The notes under the pieces are model-generated. The model searched no databases, had not been told where the DNA came from, and saw nothing but the letters and a program-made list of their open reading frames with translations. From the NCBI GenBank assembly GCA_046710875.1, contig JBKEHQ010000017.1, positions 1 to 20,325 on the forward strand: DNA of 20,325 nucleotides, in the 5' to 3' direction. The stretch comes from MGIIb-O3 sp046710875 (GTDB lineage: Archaea; Thermoplasmatota; Poseidoniia; Poseidoniales; Thalassarchaeaceae). Both the position numbers and the translations under genes were made by a program. Below are positions 1-7,838 of this stretch, in pieces (position 1 is the stretch's first letter; each line of letters opens with the position of its first letter).

Positions 1-410
1 TACAAGAGAATATGGTTAATTTTGTAAATCAATATAATTTGCCTCTAGTTGAGGTATCTTTAGTAATTTCAAAATTTATAAGAATCATTTCGGAATCATT
101 GAATTTAAAGGCCGAAAAAGTAAATGAAGAAATTCCTTATTTAGAGATTTTTAAAAAAAATTTAATTCTAGAAAATAATAATGATATTAATTTTCATTTC
201 CCTCTGGAATCTGTCCTTAAGAATGTTGATATAGATAGAATGGACATTTTAGATACTATAATAAGGACAATAATTAACTCTACCGAATTACCATTTATTA
301 ATGCCATGATATTATTAAAAGACTGGGAATCAATAGTCATTCTTCAACTATCAAAATCTTCAAAACCTGGACATCTTTTTAGTCCACTCGAATTGCCTGA
401 TGATTTTTAG
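1..410 (+). CDS. C-terminal part of an unidentified protein, possibly ScpA-like (5' end outside window)
   Basis: The frame is open from the left edge: the codons before the first ATG (position 12) are Gln-Glu-Asn, so the gene very probably starts outside the window. About 135 residues are visible, ending in a TAG at 408-410. The visible part is mainly helical and acidic. It ends in a segment with hydrophobic spacing like a winged helix (Phe-Ile-x-Ala-x-Ile-Leu-Leu, a later Ile-x-x-Leu-Gln, then Leu-Phe-x-x-Leu-Glu-Leu). That spacing resembles the C-terminal winged-helix domain of kleisin ScpA, the SMC partner in chromosome condensation. No diagnostic residue is present, so the ScpA reading is a guess from pattern alone. 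The gene converges on the small membrane protein at 420-737 with 9 bases between stop codons. Confidence 0.6.
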   Translation, partial: QENMVNFVNQYNLPLVEVSLVISKFIRIISESLNLKAEKVNEEIPYLEIFKKNLILENNNDINFHFPLESVLKNVDIDRMDILDTIIRTIINSTELPFINAMILLKDWESIVILQLSKSSKPGHLFSPLELPDDF

Positions 411-419
411 CTAATACGT

Positions 420-737
420 CTATTTTGACGCTATTATTTTGTTAGAAATCCACCATGAATCAAATATTGACCACAAATATAGTACTGGCCACAAGATTAT
501 TGACAATATTAATGGAAGTTGTATTATTGTCCAACCAAATGCTTTATTACTTTCACCATTGAAATGTTGGCCCAAATATAAAAACGGAATTAATGATATA
601 ATTATTGAAAATATCGGCCTAAAAGTACCCCAAGGGCCAATTCCGCCACTTATTTCATTCCAGATAATCCCTATTACTCCCAAGGGATTTACCTTACTTT
701 CTTCTGGTTGAAGTTTTACTAGGTATTCTTCTTCCAT
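420..737 (-). CDS. Small two-helix membrane protein, unknown function
   Basis: A 105-residue protein starting at an ATG (735-737). It has a charged N-terminal tail of about 35 residues and two strongly hydrophobic segments, roughly residues 41-60 and 68-92. The second is rich in Trp, Leu and Ile (a Leu-Tyr-Leu-Trp-Ser-Ile-Phe run, then Ser-Trp-Trp). It ends in a short Lys-containing tail. I do not recognise the family. It follows the UPF0201 gene on the same strand after 59 bases, so the two may share a transcript. A 90-residue open frame on the opposite strand covers nearly the same bases. I prefer the minus-strand reading because it gives a coherent membrane protein with a charged N-terminus and an ATG start. 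Confidence 0.6.
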   Translation of the reverse strand: MEEEYLVKLQPEESKVNPLGVIGIIWNEISGGIGPWGTFRPIFSIIISLIPFLYLGQHFNGESNKAFGWTIIQLPLILSIILWPVLYLWSIFDSWWISNKIIASK

Positions 738-796
738 GTATGATGCTACAGGCCATTAGCAATCAATATAACGTTTAATTCAAATTTTATACCAAG

Positions 797-1321
797 CTAT
801 TCTTCTTCTAAGGGGGGCGCCATTGTCGGATTGCCAAATTTATCAAACCACTCTACTGGTTCACCATTCACTTTCATAGCCAAATCATCATTTACTTGCC
901 TCGGTATCAATTCTCTTCCTGGATGCCAAGTTTGATCTTCTAACCAAATCTCAAGATTTTCCTTTTCAAGTTCTATTTCCATCGATCCTCCTAAAGGGAT
1001 GTCTTGAATTATGAAAGATATCACTTCTTTCATTGCAGACTGTCTTGAAATGGAAAAAAAGGTACAATTAATTTTTAAATTTTTAGTCATAACGTCGAAT
1101 GCTGTATCCAATATTTTCTGTTTTCTTAATAATAAAATAAATTTTTCAAAATTAATGGAATATCCTTTAATTTCTGTTGTTATCCTATTTGCAGGAAAAG
1201 ATTGTTTTGTAATTATGGAATCGGATTTCCAATCTGGAAATATATTATTTATGGATGATATGACATTGTCCGCATCTTCATATGGGCGCAGGATTGTAGT
1301 AATTGTAATATTCAATCCCAT
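797..1321 (-). CDS. UPF0201 family protein (COG1931, predicted RNA-binding)
   Basis: 174 residues from an ATG at 1319-1321. The pattern matches the archaeal UPF0201 family: an N-terminal strand, then Arg-Pro-Tyr-Glu-Asp with Asn-Ile-Phe-Pro-Asp near residue 29. A Leu-Leu-Arg-Lys-Gln-Lys-Ile-Leu-Asp-Thr-Ala helix lies around residues 64-74. A Thr-Phe-Phe-Ser-Ile-Ser-Arg-Gln-Ser-Ala segment corresponds to the family's TxFxLxKQAA. It continues with Pro-Leu-Gly-Gly-x-x-Glu-Ile-Glu-Leu (family: PLGPIxVxIE) and a Trp-Leu-Glu-Asp element. Family members are thought to bind RNA; no reaction is known. The last 35-40 residues, ending Pro-Pro-Leu-Glu-Glu-Glu, appear to extend beyond the usual family length of about 140. 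The gene is divergent from the membrane/zinc-ribbon gene at 1413, with the 12-bp tandem repeat between them. Confidence 0.78.
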   Translation of the reverse strand: MGLNITITTILRPYEDADNVISSINNIFPDWKSDSIITKQSFPANRITTEIKGYSINFEKFILLLRKQKILDTAFDVMTKNLKINCTFFSISRQSAMKEVISFIIQDIPLGGSMEIELEKENLEIWLEDQTWHPGRELIPRQVNDDLAMKVNGEPVEWFDKFGNPTMAPPLEEE

Positions 1322-1353
1322 GCTATCTGCCTATAGTTTGTTCCAGTGGTTAA

Positions 1354-1377
1354 TATCATTTAAACTATCATTTAAAC
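1354..1377. repeat. Perfect 12-bp tandem direct repeat in a divergent intergenic region
   Basis: The 12-mer TATCATTTAAAC occurs twice head to tail (1354-1365 and 1366-1377) with no mismatch. It lies in the 91-base region between the divergent starts at 1321 (-) and 1413 (+). A related TTCAAAC follows at 1384-1390. Tandem sites spaced by about one helical turn are typical of operator sites, but the repeat could also be replication slippage in AT-rich DNA. Confidence 0.8.
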
Positions 1378-1412
1378 GAATGGTTCAAACGATAAATTAA
1401 TATCCAGAGTTT

Positions 1413-2117
1413 ATGGCAAATCGCTCAACATATGTTTCAATTGGAATAGCAATTTTTCCAGTATTATGTTTGACAGCGTTAAGGGCTATTCTTCCAGCAG
1501 TTGATGATGTATTATCAAAGGATCTATTTTCACAAATAATCAGTTACTCTTTTGTACTAATTTTTGGTTTATTAATGCTATCAAAATATAGAGTAATCAA
1601 AGATCATGAGTACCACCGTTCAAAAGCAATACGTAAACTTTCAAAATCGTATAAATTAGAAGATAAAGGATTATGGGAAAATAGTGATGAAATTTTAAAT
1701 AAATTAGAAATAAAGGCAAAAAGTAATTTTAATGATGATGAATTTAATTCTTCAATGAAAGGTTTTGTTGGTTCACTAAATAAAGAGAGAAATGAAGATA
1801 CTACGGAAGAGGAAGTTATCGAATCCATCAATAATAATGATAATAATAATGATAATAATGGCAATAAAGAACCAGATGAAATTAGCATCATTAACCAATT
1901 ATATTTCAAAATTAAAAACTTATTAAATATGTTAATTGAAAAATCCGCATCAAAGAAAATAAATAATAATAAAGCATCAATTAATTTATCTCAGAATAAT
2001 ATAAAATGGGACACCAAATCTACTAATTCAACATCTAAAGTAACTATTTGTGTTTCTTGTAATTCTCTAAATGATATGAATTCTAATTATTGTGTTTCAT
2101 GCGGCATCTATCTTTAG
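1413..2117 (+). CDS. Membrane protein with C-terminal zinc ribbon, unknown function
   Basis: 234 residues from an ATG. Two N-terminal membrane segments, about residues 7-29 and 37-56, are followed by a basic stretch with Arg and Lys, suggesting that the long C-terminal part is cytoplasmic. The middle is highly charged and includes an Asn/Asp-rich low-complexity run at about residues 140-152, encoded by an AAT/GAT microsatellite. The C-terminus holds two CxxC pairs (Cys213/Cys216 and Cys227/Cys230), a compact zinc-ribbon motif. I do not recognise a family. It lies 49 bases upstream of dnaJ on the same strand and may be co-transcribed with it, so a membrane-associated protein-quality role is possible but only by context. 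Confidence 0.7.
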   Translation: MANRSTYVSIGIAIFPVLCLTALRAILPAVDDVLSKDLFSQIISYSFVLIFGLLMLSKYRVIKDHEYHRSKAIRKLSKSYKLEDKGLWENSDEILNKLEIKAKSNFNDDEFNSSMKGFVGSLNKERNEDTTEEEVIESINNNDNNNDNNGNKEPDEISIINQLYFKIKNLLNMLIEKSASKKINNNKASINLSQNNIKWDTKSTNSTSKVTICVSCNSLNDMNSNYCVSCGIYL

Positions 2118-2166
2118 AGGGGAACGGTTGAAAAAAGTCACTATGAGTCGGAGGGTTGAGTAGGTT

Positions 2167-3312
2167 ATGGCAAATAAGCGTGATTATTATGAAATTCTTG
2201 AAATTTCTAAAGATGCTAGTGATTCCGAGATTAAAAAATCTTTCAGAAGTTTAGCACGGAAATATCATCCTGATAAAAATCCAGATAATCCAGAGGCGGA
2301 AAATAAATTCAAAGAAATTCAAGAAGCATATGCAATACTTTCTGAACCTAATGAAAAATCAAAATATGATAGGTATGGGCATAACAGGCCAGGTGGCTCA
2401 CCATTTGGGCCGGGGGGATTTCAAGGCGTGAATATCAATATTGACGATCTATTTGGAGGAGGAATTGAGAGTATATTTGGTCAAATATTTGGCAACTCGA
2501 GACCCAATCGTAACAACAGAGGTGGGGATTTATTAATTCGGCATATTGTACCTTTTATAGCTATAATGGAAGGTTACGATGATGAATTAGAAATTGAATC
2601 ATTATCTGCATGTTTAAAATGTAATGGATTAGGCTCTAAAAATCCTGATGGTACCAAATCTTGCCCTTCTTGTAATGGCAGAGGCAGGGTGCAAAGGGTT
2701 GAACGTGTTGGCCCATTTGCACAACAAGTCGTATCGGATTGCCCATCCTGTAATGGAATAGGAGTGATTGTTACCAATCCTTGTAATTCGTGTAACGGAG
2801 AAGGAAGATACAATCAATCAAAGAAAATAAAATTCACAGTACCTCCAGGCATTTCTAGTGGCAACCGTATAAAAATAGCGGGACAAGGGGAAGCGGCTAG
2901 GGGAAAAAATGGAATTGCTGGCAACTTGTATATAGAAATTGAAATTGAAGATCACCCTTGGTTCGAAAGAGATGATGCGGATATTTTAATGGCTCTACCT
3001 GTAAATTATTCAGATTTATTATTGGGTACAGTTATCGAGATAGAACATATAGATGGGAAGAATTTAAAAATTAAAGTACCACCATTATCCAAACCAGGCG
3101 ATACAATATCTATACACTCTAGGGGGTTGCCTTCCATGCGTTCTAGTAGGGGAAGAGGTTCAGTTACGGTATTGCTGAAATTAGATATCCCAAGAAAAAT
3201 TTCCAAATCTCTTAAAAAACAATTAATCAACTTAAGAGAAAATATTACGAATCAATCTTCAACACTAGAGGATAGCATAATCGACGAAGCAAATAAAAGA
3301 AGGGGGAATTAA
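2167..3312 (+). CDS. dnaJ: Chaperone protein DnaJ (Hsp40, type A)
   Basis: A 381-residue type-A J protein, the co-chaperone that stimulates DnaK ATPase and delivers unfolded clients. The J domain occupies about residues 4-70 with the essential His-Pro-Asp at 34-36. A Gly/Phe-rich linker follows (about 74-115). The zinc-finger region has all four CxxCxGxG repeats, starting at Cys149, Cys166, Cys192 and Cys206. The C-terminal client-binding domains run from about 220 to 350. Length and domain order match bacterial DnaJ; archaeal copies are generally thought to have come from bacteria together with DnaK and GrpE. Neither dnaK nor grpE is in this window. A purine-rich GGAGGG lies at 2150-2155, 11 bases before the ATG. 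The stop abuts the stop of the converging gene at 3313. Confidence 0.96.
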   Translation: MANKRDYYEILEISKDASDSEIKKSFRSLARKYHPDKNPDNPEAENKFKEIQEAYAILSEPNEKSKYDRYGHNRPGGSPFGPGGFQGVNINIDDLFGGGIESIFGQIFGNSRPNRNNRGGDLLIRHIVPFIAIMEGYDDELEIESLSACLKCNGLGSKNPDGTKSCPSCNGRGRVQRVERVGPFAQQVVSDCPSCNGIGVIVTNPCNSCNGEGRYNQSKKIKFTVPPGISSGNRIKIAGQGEAARGKNGIAGNLYIEIEIEDHPWFERDDADILMALPVNYSDLLLGTVIEIEHIDGKNLKIKVPPLSKPGDTISIHSRGLPSMRSSRGRGSVTVLLKLDIPRKISKSLKKQLINLRENITNQSSTLEDSIIDEANKRRGN

Positions 3313-5415
3313 TTATCTTTCATCATCCAATGAGATTGCTCTCGAAGAAGTAGCAGCTAGTGGCACTTTATTGACGACTCCTGATATTTGAAAATCTATA
3401 TTTTTAGGCTCATCAATAAATGAAATTTTTATGAATACACTCTTTCCAATTTCCAAAGTATCGAGAAAAATCTCATCTTCTTGAAATATCATTTGAGGAG
3501 TAACCTCATTGATCTCTATGGGCGGACCTTCTGATGCGAATATTCGAATAGCAGCCATTTTCCAAATATTCTTATATGGCTTAATACCTACTAAAATATT
3601 TGTCTTACTCCCTTCAATTTTCCATATACAAACTTCTATTTGTTCGGTCATATGTCTAATCAGGGGATTTCCACATTCCTGAATTACTGATTTCCAAGGG
3701 CTATCTCCAAGTTGATGTAAAGATGAAATAATTACTTCATTATCTACGCCATTAGATATTCTTTTTCGTAATTTTTCTAATCTTTTAAGCTCATGTTGCT
3801 CAATAGAATTAATTTCATATTTACCTTTTATATCGTTTCTATTCCACCATAGTACTATCATCATTGGAGTCAAAAACATGATACCTACAAAAATATAGAA
3901 ATTTGTAAACATACTTGATAGATCTTCTAATTTTATATTTTCAGGACGGTATTCTTCAAACTCTGGGCTCATAAATTGATAATTTACTCCTCCTGATTCA
4001 CCATTATTTTTTTCAATCCTTATTGCATGTATCCCCTTCGGTGCTATAATTTCAGTTCCATTTGTATGATTTAAAATTGTTCCAGTTTTTTGATCTAAGA
4101 TAACTATATGAATGGAAATATCTCCTATAGATTCATTAAAATAAATATGGGAGCCATTTTCGTGTTTTACCATCAATCCGTATATGTCTATATCATCGTT
4201 TATACCCAAATGGCCATTATATTCAGTGTTATTATCATTTATTATTAACCAATTATCATCAATTTTTCCATTTTTCCATATGTAATCTGGTGCATCGCCT
4301 AATTTTCCGCCGTCACCATTTTTATTTGAATAAATACCTATCTCCCATGCTATTGTTAAATTAGATTTTATTCTGAATTCTATTGATTGTGTATCTTTAC
4401 TTGTATGAATTTTATCAGGGCAAATATTAATATTTGTCATGTATTCTAATATATAATTATCATTTTCATGAAAATATATTTCAATATTTACATAATTAGT
4501 AAATTGACAAATTGGAATAATTTCCATTTTTGCACCTGCATTAATTAATATTGAATCGCCCTCAATATCAGAAGCAGCAATTTGGCCTCGATAAGAATTT
4601 CCAAATAATAATGATGCCCCATGATTCCAAGGATTGTTTAATTCCACATTGTCCGGGGATTCATTATTCGAGTCATAGTAAATTACTTCAAATTGATAAG
4701 GCGAATATCCAATTTCATTTTTAGGAATTAACTTTAACCAAAGCTCTCCATCTGGATATTCCAAATAATAATCTTCATGAATATAATTCGAAAAATCTGT
4801 AATAATTGTTTTACTTTCTGGTAAAACACTCCATAATTCTACATTGATGTCATGAGCAAATATTATATTTTTAATCAGGATAACGTCACCTTCGCTACCT
4901 AGTAATTTTATTACATCTTTATCTTTATTTGAATCCAATGCTCCTGTAAATTTCATCCCCTCATTAATATTATCTAGATTATTGCAACTATCCATTTGAC
5001 ATGGCGAAGGGTGATAAAAATAATATTCGTAATTTTGGGCATTATAAACAATATTATCTGATAAATCTGACATCTCAATTGTGCCATTATCATCCATTAT
5101 TATTTTACTAGTAATGTCTCTCTCGACTATCCCTTCTTCAGTATAAACCTGCCATGAAAAGCTACCATTAACTGATCCGGACCAAGCAACTCTGTGAGAA
5201 TCTGAGTTATTAGTGTAAATTCCATTATTATTGACTTTTAATTCAAGCCCCATGCATGCTATTAAATTACAAGTATACTCAATTGTAACCGGTCCTTCAA
5301 TTTCTATATTTTCATCTATCAAGATATTGATATCGGCCGATTGAGCACCTATGATTGGGCTAACATTCATTAGAAGAAAAATTGCCAAAGTTAGCAATAC
5401 AATTACGCTTCGCAC
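3313..5415 (-). CDS. Exported, membrane-anchored protein with PPC-like domains
   Basis: 700 residues. The start is a GTG at 5413-5415, chosen because it gives a complete signal peptide (Arg near the N-terminus, Leu/Ile-rich core at about residues 4-20, then Ala-Gln-Ser). The next ATG would cut into the hydrophobic core. The ectodomain (about 25-500) is beta-rich and contains several paired cysteines. It has at least three stretches resembling bacterial pre-peptidase C-terminal (PPC) domains, with the usual Asp-x-Asp before a strand and a following Gly-Asp. The clearest begins at a Gly-Asp-Ala-Pro-Asp. One transmembrane helix sits at about 502-523, followed by a cytoplasmic domain of about 175 residues with a basic coiled-coil-like start (Leu-Lys-Arg-Leu-Glu-Lys-Leu-Arg-Lys-Arg). 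No catalytic motif is recognisable. A surface binding or sensing role is possible; function unknown. Confidence 0.75.
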   Translation of the reverse strand: MRSVIVLLTLAIFLLMNVSPIIGAQSADINILIDENIEIEGPVTIEYTCNLIACMGLELKVNNNGIYTNNSDSHRVAWSGSVNGSFSWQVYTEEGIVERDITSKIIMDDNGTIEMSDLSDNIVYNAQNYEYYFYHPSPCQMDSCNNLDNINEGMKFTGALDSNKDKDVIKLLGSEGDVILIKNIIFAHDINVELWSVLPESKTIITDFSNYIHEDYYLEYPDGELWLKLIPKNEIGYSPYQFEVIYYDSNNESPDNVELNNPWNHGASLLFGNSYRGQIAASDIEGDSILINAGAKMEIIPICQFTNYVNIEIYFHENDNYILEYMTNINICPDKIHTSKDTQSIEFRIKSNLTIAWEIGIYSNKNGDGGKLGDAPDYIWKNGKIDDNWLIINDNNTEYNGHLGINDDIDIYGLMVKHENGSHIYFNESIGDISIHIVILDQKTGTILNHTNGTEIIAPKGIHAIRIEKNNGESGGVNYQFMSPEFEEYRPENIKLEDLSSMFTNFYIFVGIMFLTPMMIVLWWNRNDIKGKYEINSIEQHELKRLEKLRKRISNGVDNEVIISSLHQLGDSPWKSVIQECGNPLIRHMTEQIEVCIWKIEGSKTNILVGIKPYKNIWKMAAIRIFASEGPPIEINEVTPQMIFQEDEIFLDTLEIGKSVFIKISFIDEPKNIDFQISGVVNKVPLAATSSRAISLDDER

Positions 5416-5477
5416 GATTCACCGAAACCTCTCTCACATTAGAATCCTTCAAGCGAAATGCATCACTCGTTAACCAT

Positions 5478-7262
5478 ATGGATGGTAGGCCTTTAGCACG
5501 CGGAGTAGAATCTAGGCAACGTTTTTCTCGTATATTTTCCCTCGGTGACAGAAAAAACCCATCATCTTGGACGCCGGGAATTGTACTTGGCATAAATGAT
5601 CCAGAATTACCTATTTCGATTGCACCCTTTAGGTCGAAAAGAAATTCTTCTTCAATCCCTGCAAATATCTCGATATCTACACGTGGTAATTTCTGCTTCC
5701 CATTTGATACTCCAGATACATGGACATCAGTGGAAGGATTAGTACTCCCTCCTAGCCTTGCTGAATCAGATTCTGGTATATTCAGTGAAGGAGAAGAAGT
5801 CCTACTTGTCTCTTGGCAATCCTTACATCATGACACAAAATTAAATGATAAAAATTTAGAACCATCAATAGTTGTTTTGGTAGATTCTCCTCAATTAGTG
5901 AAGAATCAAGGGCTGCTAATCGATGCTATAGACACAATAAGGACAAAATTTCCTTCTTCCTTGATTTGGGCCCCAGGTATCGCTGGTCCTGATAATTGCG
6001 CGCTCCTTACATGGATGGGAATAGATTTATTTGACTTGTCTAGATCAAGAAGCGCATCTGCAATCGGTGTTTTATTATCTACCCTAGGGCCTAGGGAAAT
6101 TGATTATACTGTTAATGAAAGTTCCGATATGGATGCCCAATGTGCAGAGTGGAAGAGCTCAATCTCAGCAACAAGGGCTGCAATTCGTGAAGGTTCATTA
6201 AGGGAATTAGCTGAAATGCAAAGCACTTCAAGTTCAAAATCTGTTGAACATTTAAGACTCCATGATCTCAAAATGCGGCAATTAGAAGGAGGTAGGTCTG
6301 GCTTGTCTAGAATATTGGGAAATTCCGCTACTCTGAGATGTAATTCTTTCACCAGCCGTTCTGATGCATTAATTCAAGATTGGCACAATAGGGTTTCAAA
6401 TTTTCATACCCCGCCTAATCATCAAACCGATGTATTGCTATTACTACCTTGCTCGGCAATGAAGCCATATCGCTTATCCCAAAGTCATCAAAGATTTGCT
6501 AAATCAATCAATACAAGGGGAGTTCATGAAGTCATTGTCACTGCTCCATTAGGGTTAGTCCCTAGGGAATTAGAGGATATTTGGCCAGCCGGTAATTATG
6601 ATATTCCTGTTACTGGAGATTGGGATAAAGACGAAATACATATAATAATAAAAATGGTTAAGAAAATAACTAATAGAATAAATTACTCTAGAATAATAAA
6701 TCATTCCGGAATTAAAATTGAAATGGCTGGGATTGATATTGTAGATACTAGAAAAGGATTATCTGCAGGCTGCTCAGAATCATTATCTAATCTATCTATT
6801 GCGATAGATAATGCAATATTAGATTTTAATATTCCTAAGATAAAAGAAAGTTTACATAGATTAGAAAAGCTAAAATCTCTCTCTAGGTTTCAACATGGAT
6901 GTGATTTATGGCTAAATGATACTTCTGTAGAGGGCAGACCTCCGATCTTTACAATTAAAAATAATGGTATTCAACTTGCACAATGGAATCCCAGAAGTGC
7001 TAGATTTGCATTTTCAAAATCTTGTTTACCAATTTTGGATAAATATGCTACTCTATCTAGAGTTTATTTACACAATGATCACATTTGGAAAGGCGATTTA
7101 TTTTCCACAAATGTCGAATCAATAGGGGGCGATATCAGACGTGGCGATGAAGTTTTAGTGTACCAGAATAATCAGTTAATTGGCTCGGCTAGAGCAGATG
7201 CACCTGGATGGGAGTGGCCAAATGGCCCAGGTCGATTGGGAAAGGCTCAACATCGTCTTTGA
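5478..7262 (+). CDS. arcS: Archaeosine synthase ArcS (TGT-like, PUA domain)
   Basis: ArcS acts on preQ0 at position 15 of archaeal tRNA in the pathway to archaeosine, after tRNA-guanine transglycosylase has inserted preQ0. With the ATG at 5478 the protein is 594 residues. The N-terminal half has a degenerate transglycosylase-like barrel. The ArcS-specific signature lies in the middle: Pro324-Cys325-Ser, Lys329-Pro-Tyr, then Ser-x-Ser-His. A C-terminal PUA-type RNA-binding domain follows (about 515-594, with an Ile-x-Arg-Gly-Asp-Glu-Val-Leu-Val strand). An in-frame TTG at 5382 would add 32 residues but would overlap the divergent gene's coding start. The ATG also fits the usual position of the N-terminal Ser-Arg-Ile strand in relatives, so I chose it. 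rps15 follows after 76 bases, probably in the same transcript. Confidence 0.88.
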   Translation: MDGRPLARGVESRQRFSRIFSLGDRKNPSSWTPGIVLGINDPELPISIAPFRSKRNSSSIPANISISTRGNFCFPFDTPDTWTSVEGLVLPPSLAESDSGIFSEGEEVLLVSWQSLHHDTKLNDKNLEPSIVVLVDSPQLVKNQGLLIDAIDTIRTKFPSSLIWAPGIAGPDNCALLTWMGIDLFDLSRSRSASAIGVLLSTLGPREIDYTVNESSDMDAQCAEWKSSISATRAAIREGSLRELAEMQSTSSSKSVEHLRLHDLKMRQLEGGRSGLSRILGNSATLRCNSFTSRSDALIQDWHNRVSNFHTPPNHQTDVLLLLPCSAMKPYRLSQSHQRFAKSINTRGVHEVIVTAPLGLVPRELEDIWPAGNYDIPVTGDWDKDEIHIIIKMVKKITNRINYSRIINHSGIKIEMAGIDIVDTRKGLSAGCSESLSNLSIAIDNAILDFNIPKIKESLHRLEKLKSLSRFQHGCDLWLNDTSVEGRPPIFTIKNNGIQLAQWNPRSARFAFSKSCLPILDKYATLSRVYLHNDHIWKGDLFSTNVESIGGDIRRGDEVLVYQNNQLIGSARADAPGWEWPNGPGRLGKAQHRL

Positions 7263-7325
7263 ATCGAATTCTTACAAACATCTTACGTAGCGATTAAAGA
7301 GGGTGGGTTAGTCGCATGGCCGTCA

Positions 7326-7333
7326 GAGGTGAT
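7326..7333 (+). promoter_or_regulatory. Strong Shine-Dalgarno site fixing the GTG start of rps15
   Basis: GAGGTGAT is complementary to the conserved 3' end of archaeal 16S rRNA. It ends five bases before the GTG at 7339. This spacing, together with the family N-terminus Met-Ala-Arg-Met-His, decides the start in favour of GTG at 7339 over the ATG at 7348. Confidence 0.8.
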
Positions 7334-7338
7334 TATGA

Positions 7339-7794
7339 GTGGCACGTATGCATAGTAATGGGAAAGGGAGTAGTGGCTCAAACAAGCCCAATTCTAAGAT
7401 GCCTCCTGTTTGGTCTAATAGTAATAAAGAAGAAGTTGAGGAATTAATTTTAACTCTCTCAAAAGAAGGTAATTCAACAGCAGTTATTGGAACAATCCTT
7501 AGGGATAGATATGCAGTCCCTGATGCCCGTTTAGTAACAGGTGAAAGAATCTCCCAAACTCTTTCTAGAAACAATATAGTCCCATCTTTTCCTGAAGATA
7601 TGATGAATCTCATGCGTCGAGCATTAGGGTTAATTGATCACTTAAATTCTAACAAAAAAGATATTCATAATCGTCGACAATTAGAATTATGTGAATCTAA
7701 AATACGAAGATTGGCTAGATATTACAAAGGAAATGGAAATATTCTTGATACTTGGACATATAAAAGAGATCAACTAAGATTAATGGTTGAGTAA
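7339..7794 (+). CDS. rps15: 30S ribosomal protein S15 (uS15, archaeal type)
   Basis: 151 residues, the usual archaeal/eukaryotic length with an N-terminal extension relative to the roughly 89-residue bacterial S15. It begins (V/M)-Ala-Arg-Met-His and continues with a Gly-Lys-Gly-Ser-Ser-Gly-Ser stretch, as archaeal members do. A helical domain follows with a conserved motif around Ile-Gly-x-Ile-Leu-Arg-Asp. The 16S-binding C-terminal core has Asp-x-His-Asn-Arg-Arg near residue 112 and Leu-Ala-Arg-Tyr-Tyr-Lys near residue 126. It binds the central domain of 16S rRNA early in 30S assembly. It uses a GTG start with a strong Shine-Dalgarno site. The downstream neighbour occupies the position where many archaea carry a RecJ/DHH gene. 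Confidence 0.96.
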   Translation: MARMHSNGKGSSGSNKPNSKMPPVWSNSNKEEVEELILTLSKEGNSTAVIGTILRDRYAVPDARLVTGERISQTLSRNNIVPSFPEDMMNLMRRALGLIDHLNSNKKDIHNRRQLELCESKIRRLARYYKGNGNILDTWTYKRDQLRLMVE

Positions 7795-7838
7795 TTATAA
7801 GCAGAAGGCTTGAACGCCTAAACTATTTCAGCCGGCTT

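Noticed and set aside
439..711. 90-aa open frame on the plus strand opposite the small membrane protein
   Set aside because: It has no recognisable features, and the minus-strand frame over the same bases gives a coherent two-helix membrane protein with an ATG start.
1011..1400. 129-aa plus-strand frame opposite the UPF0201 gene
   Set aside because: The minus-strand frame matches a known family along its length; this frame is its shadow.
1828..1864. AAT/GAT microsatellite as a regulatory or CRISPR-like repeat
   Set aside because: It lies inside a coding frame and encodes an Asn/Asp linker; there are no spacers.
5382..5477. N-terminal extension of arcS from a TTG codon
   Set aside because: It overlaps the coding start of the divergent exported protein, uses a rare start and adds 32 residues without family resemblance.
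7316..7450. Short ORF beginning ATG-GCC just upstream of and overlapping the rps15 start in another frame
   Set aside because: It runs into the highly conserved start of uS15 in a different frame and has no features of its own. The strong Shine-Dalgarno site fits the rps15 GTG.
7803..7824. Hairpin AGGC-TTGAAC-GCCT between rps15 and the DHH-like gene as a terminator
   Set aside because: The stem is only four base pairs, with no following T-run.
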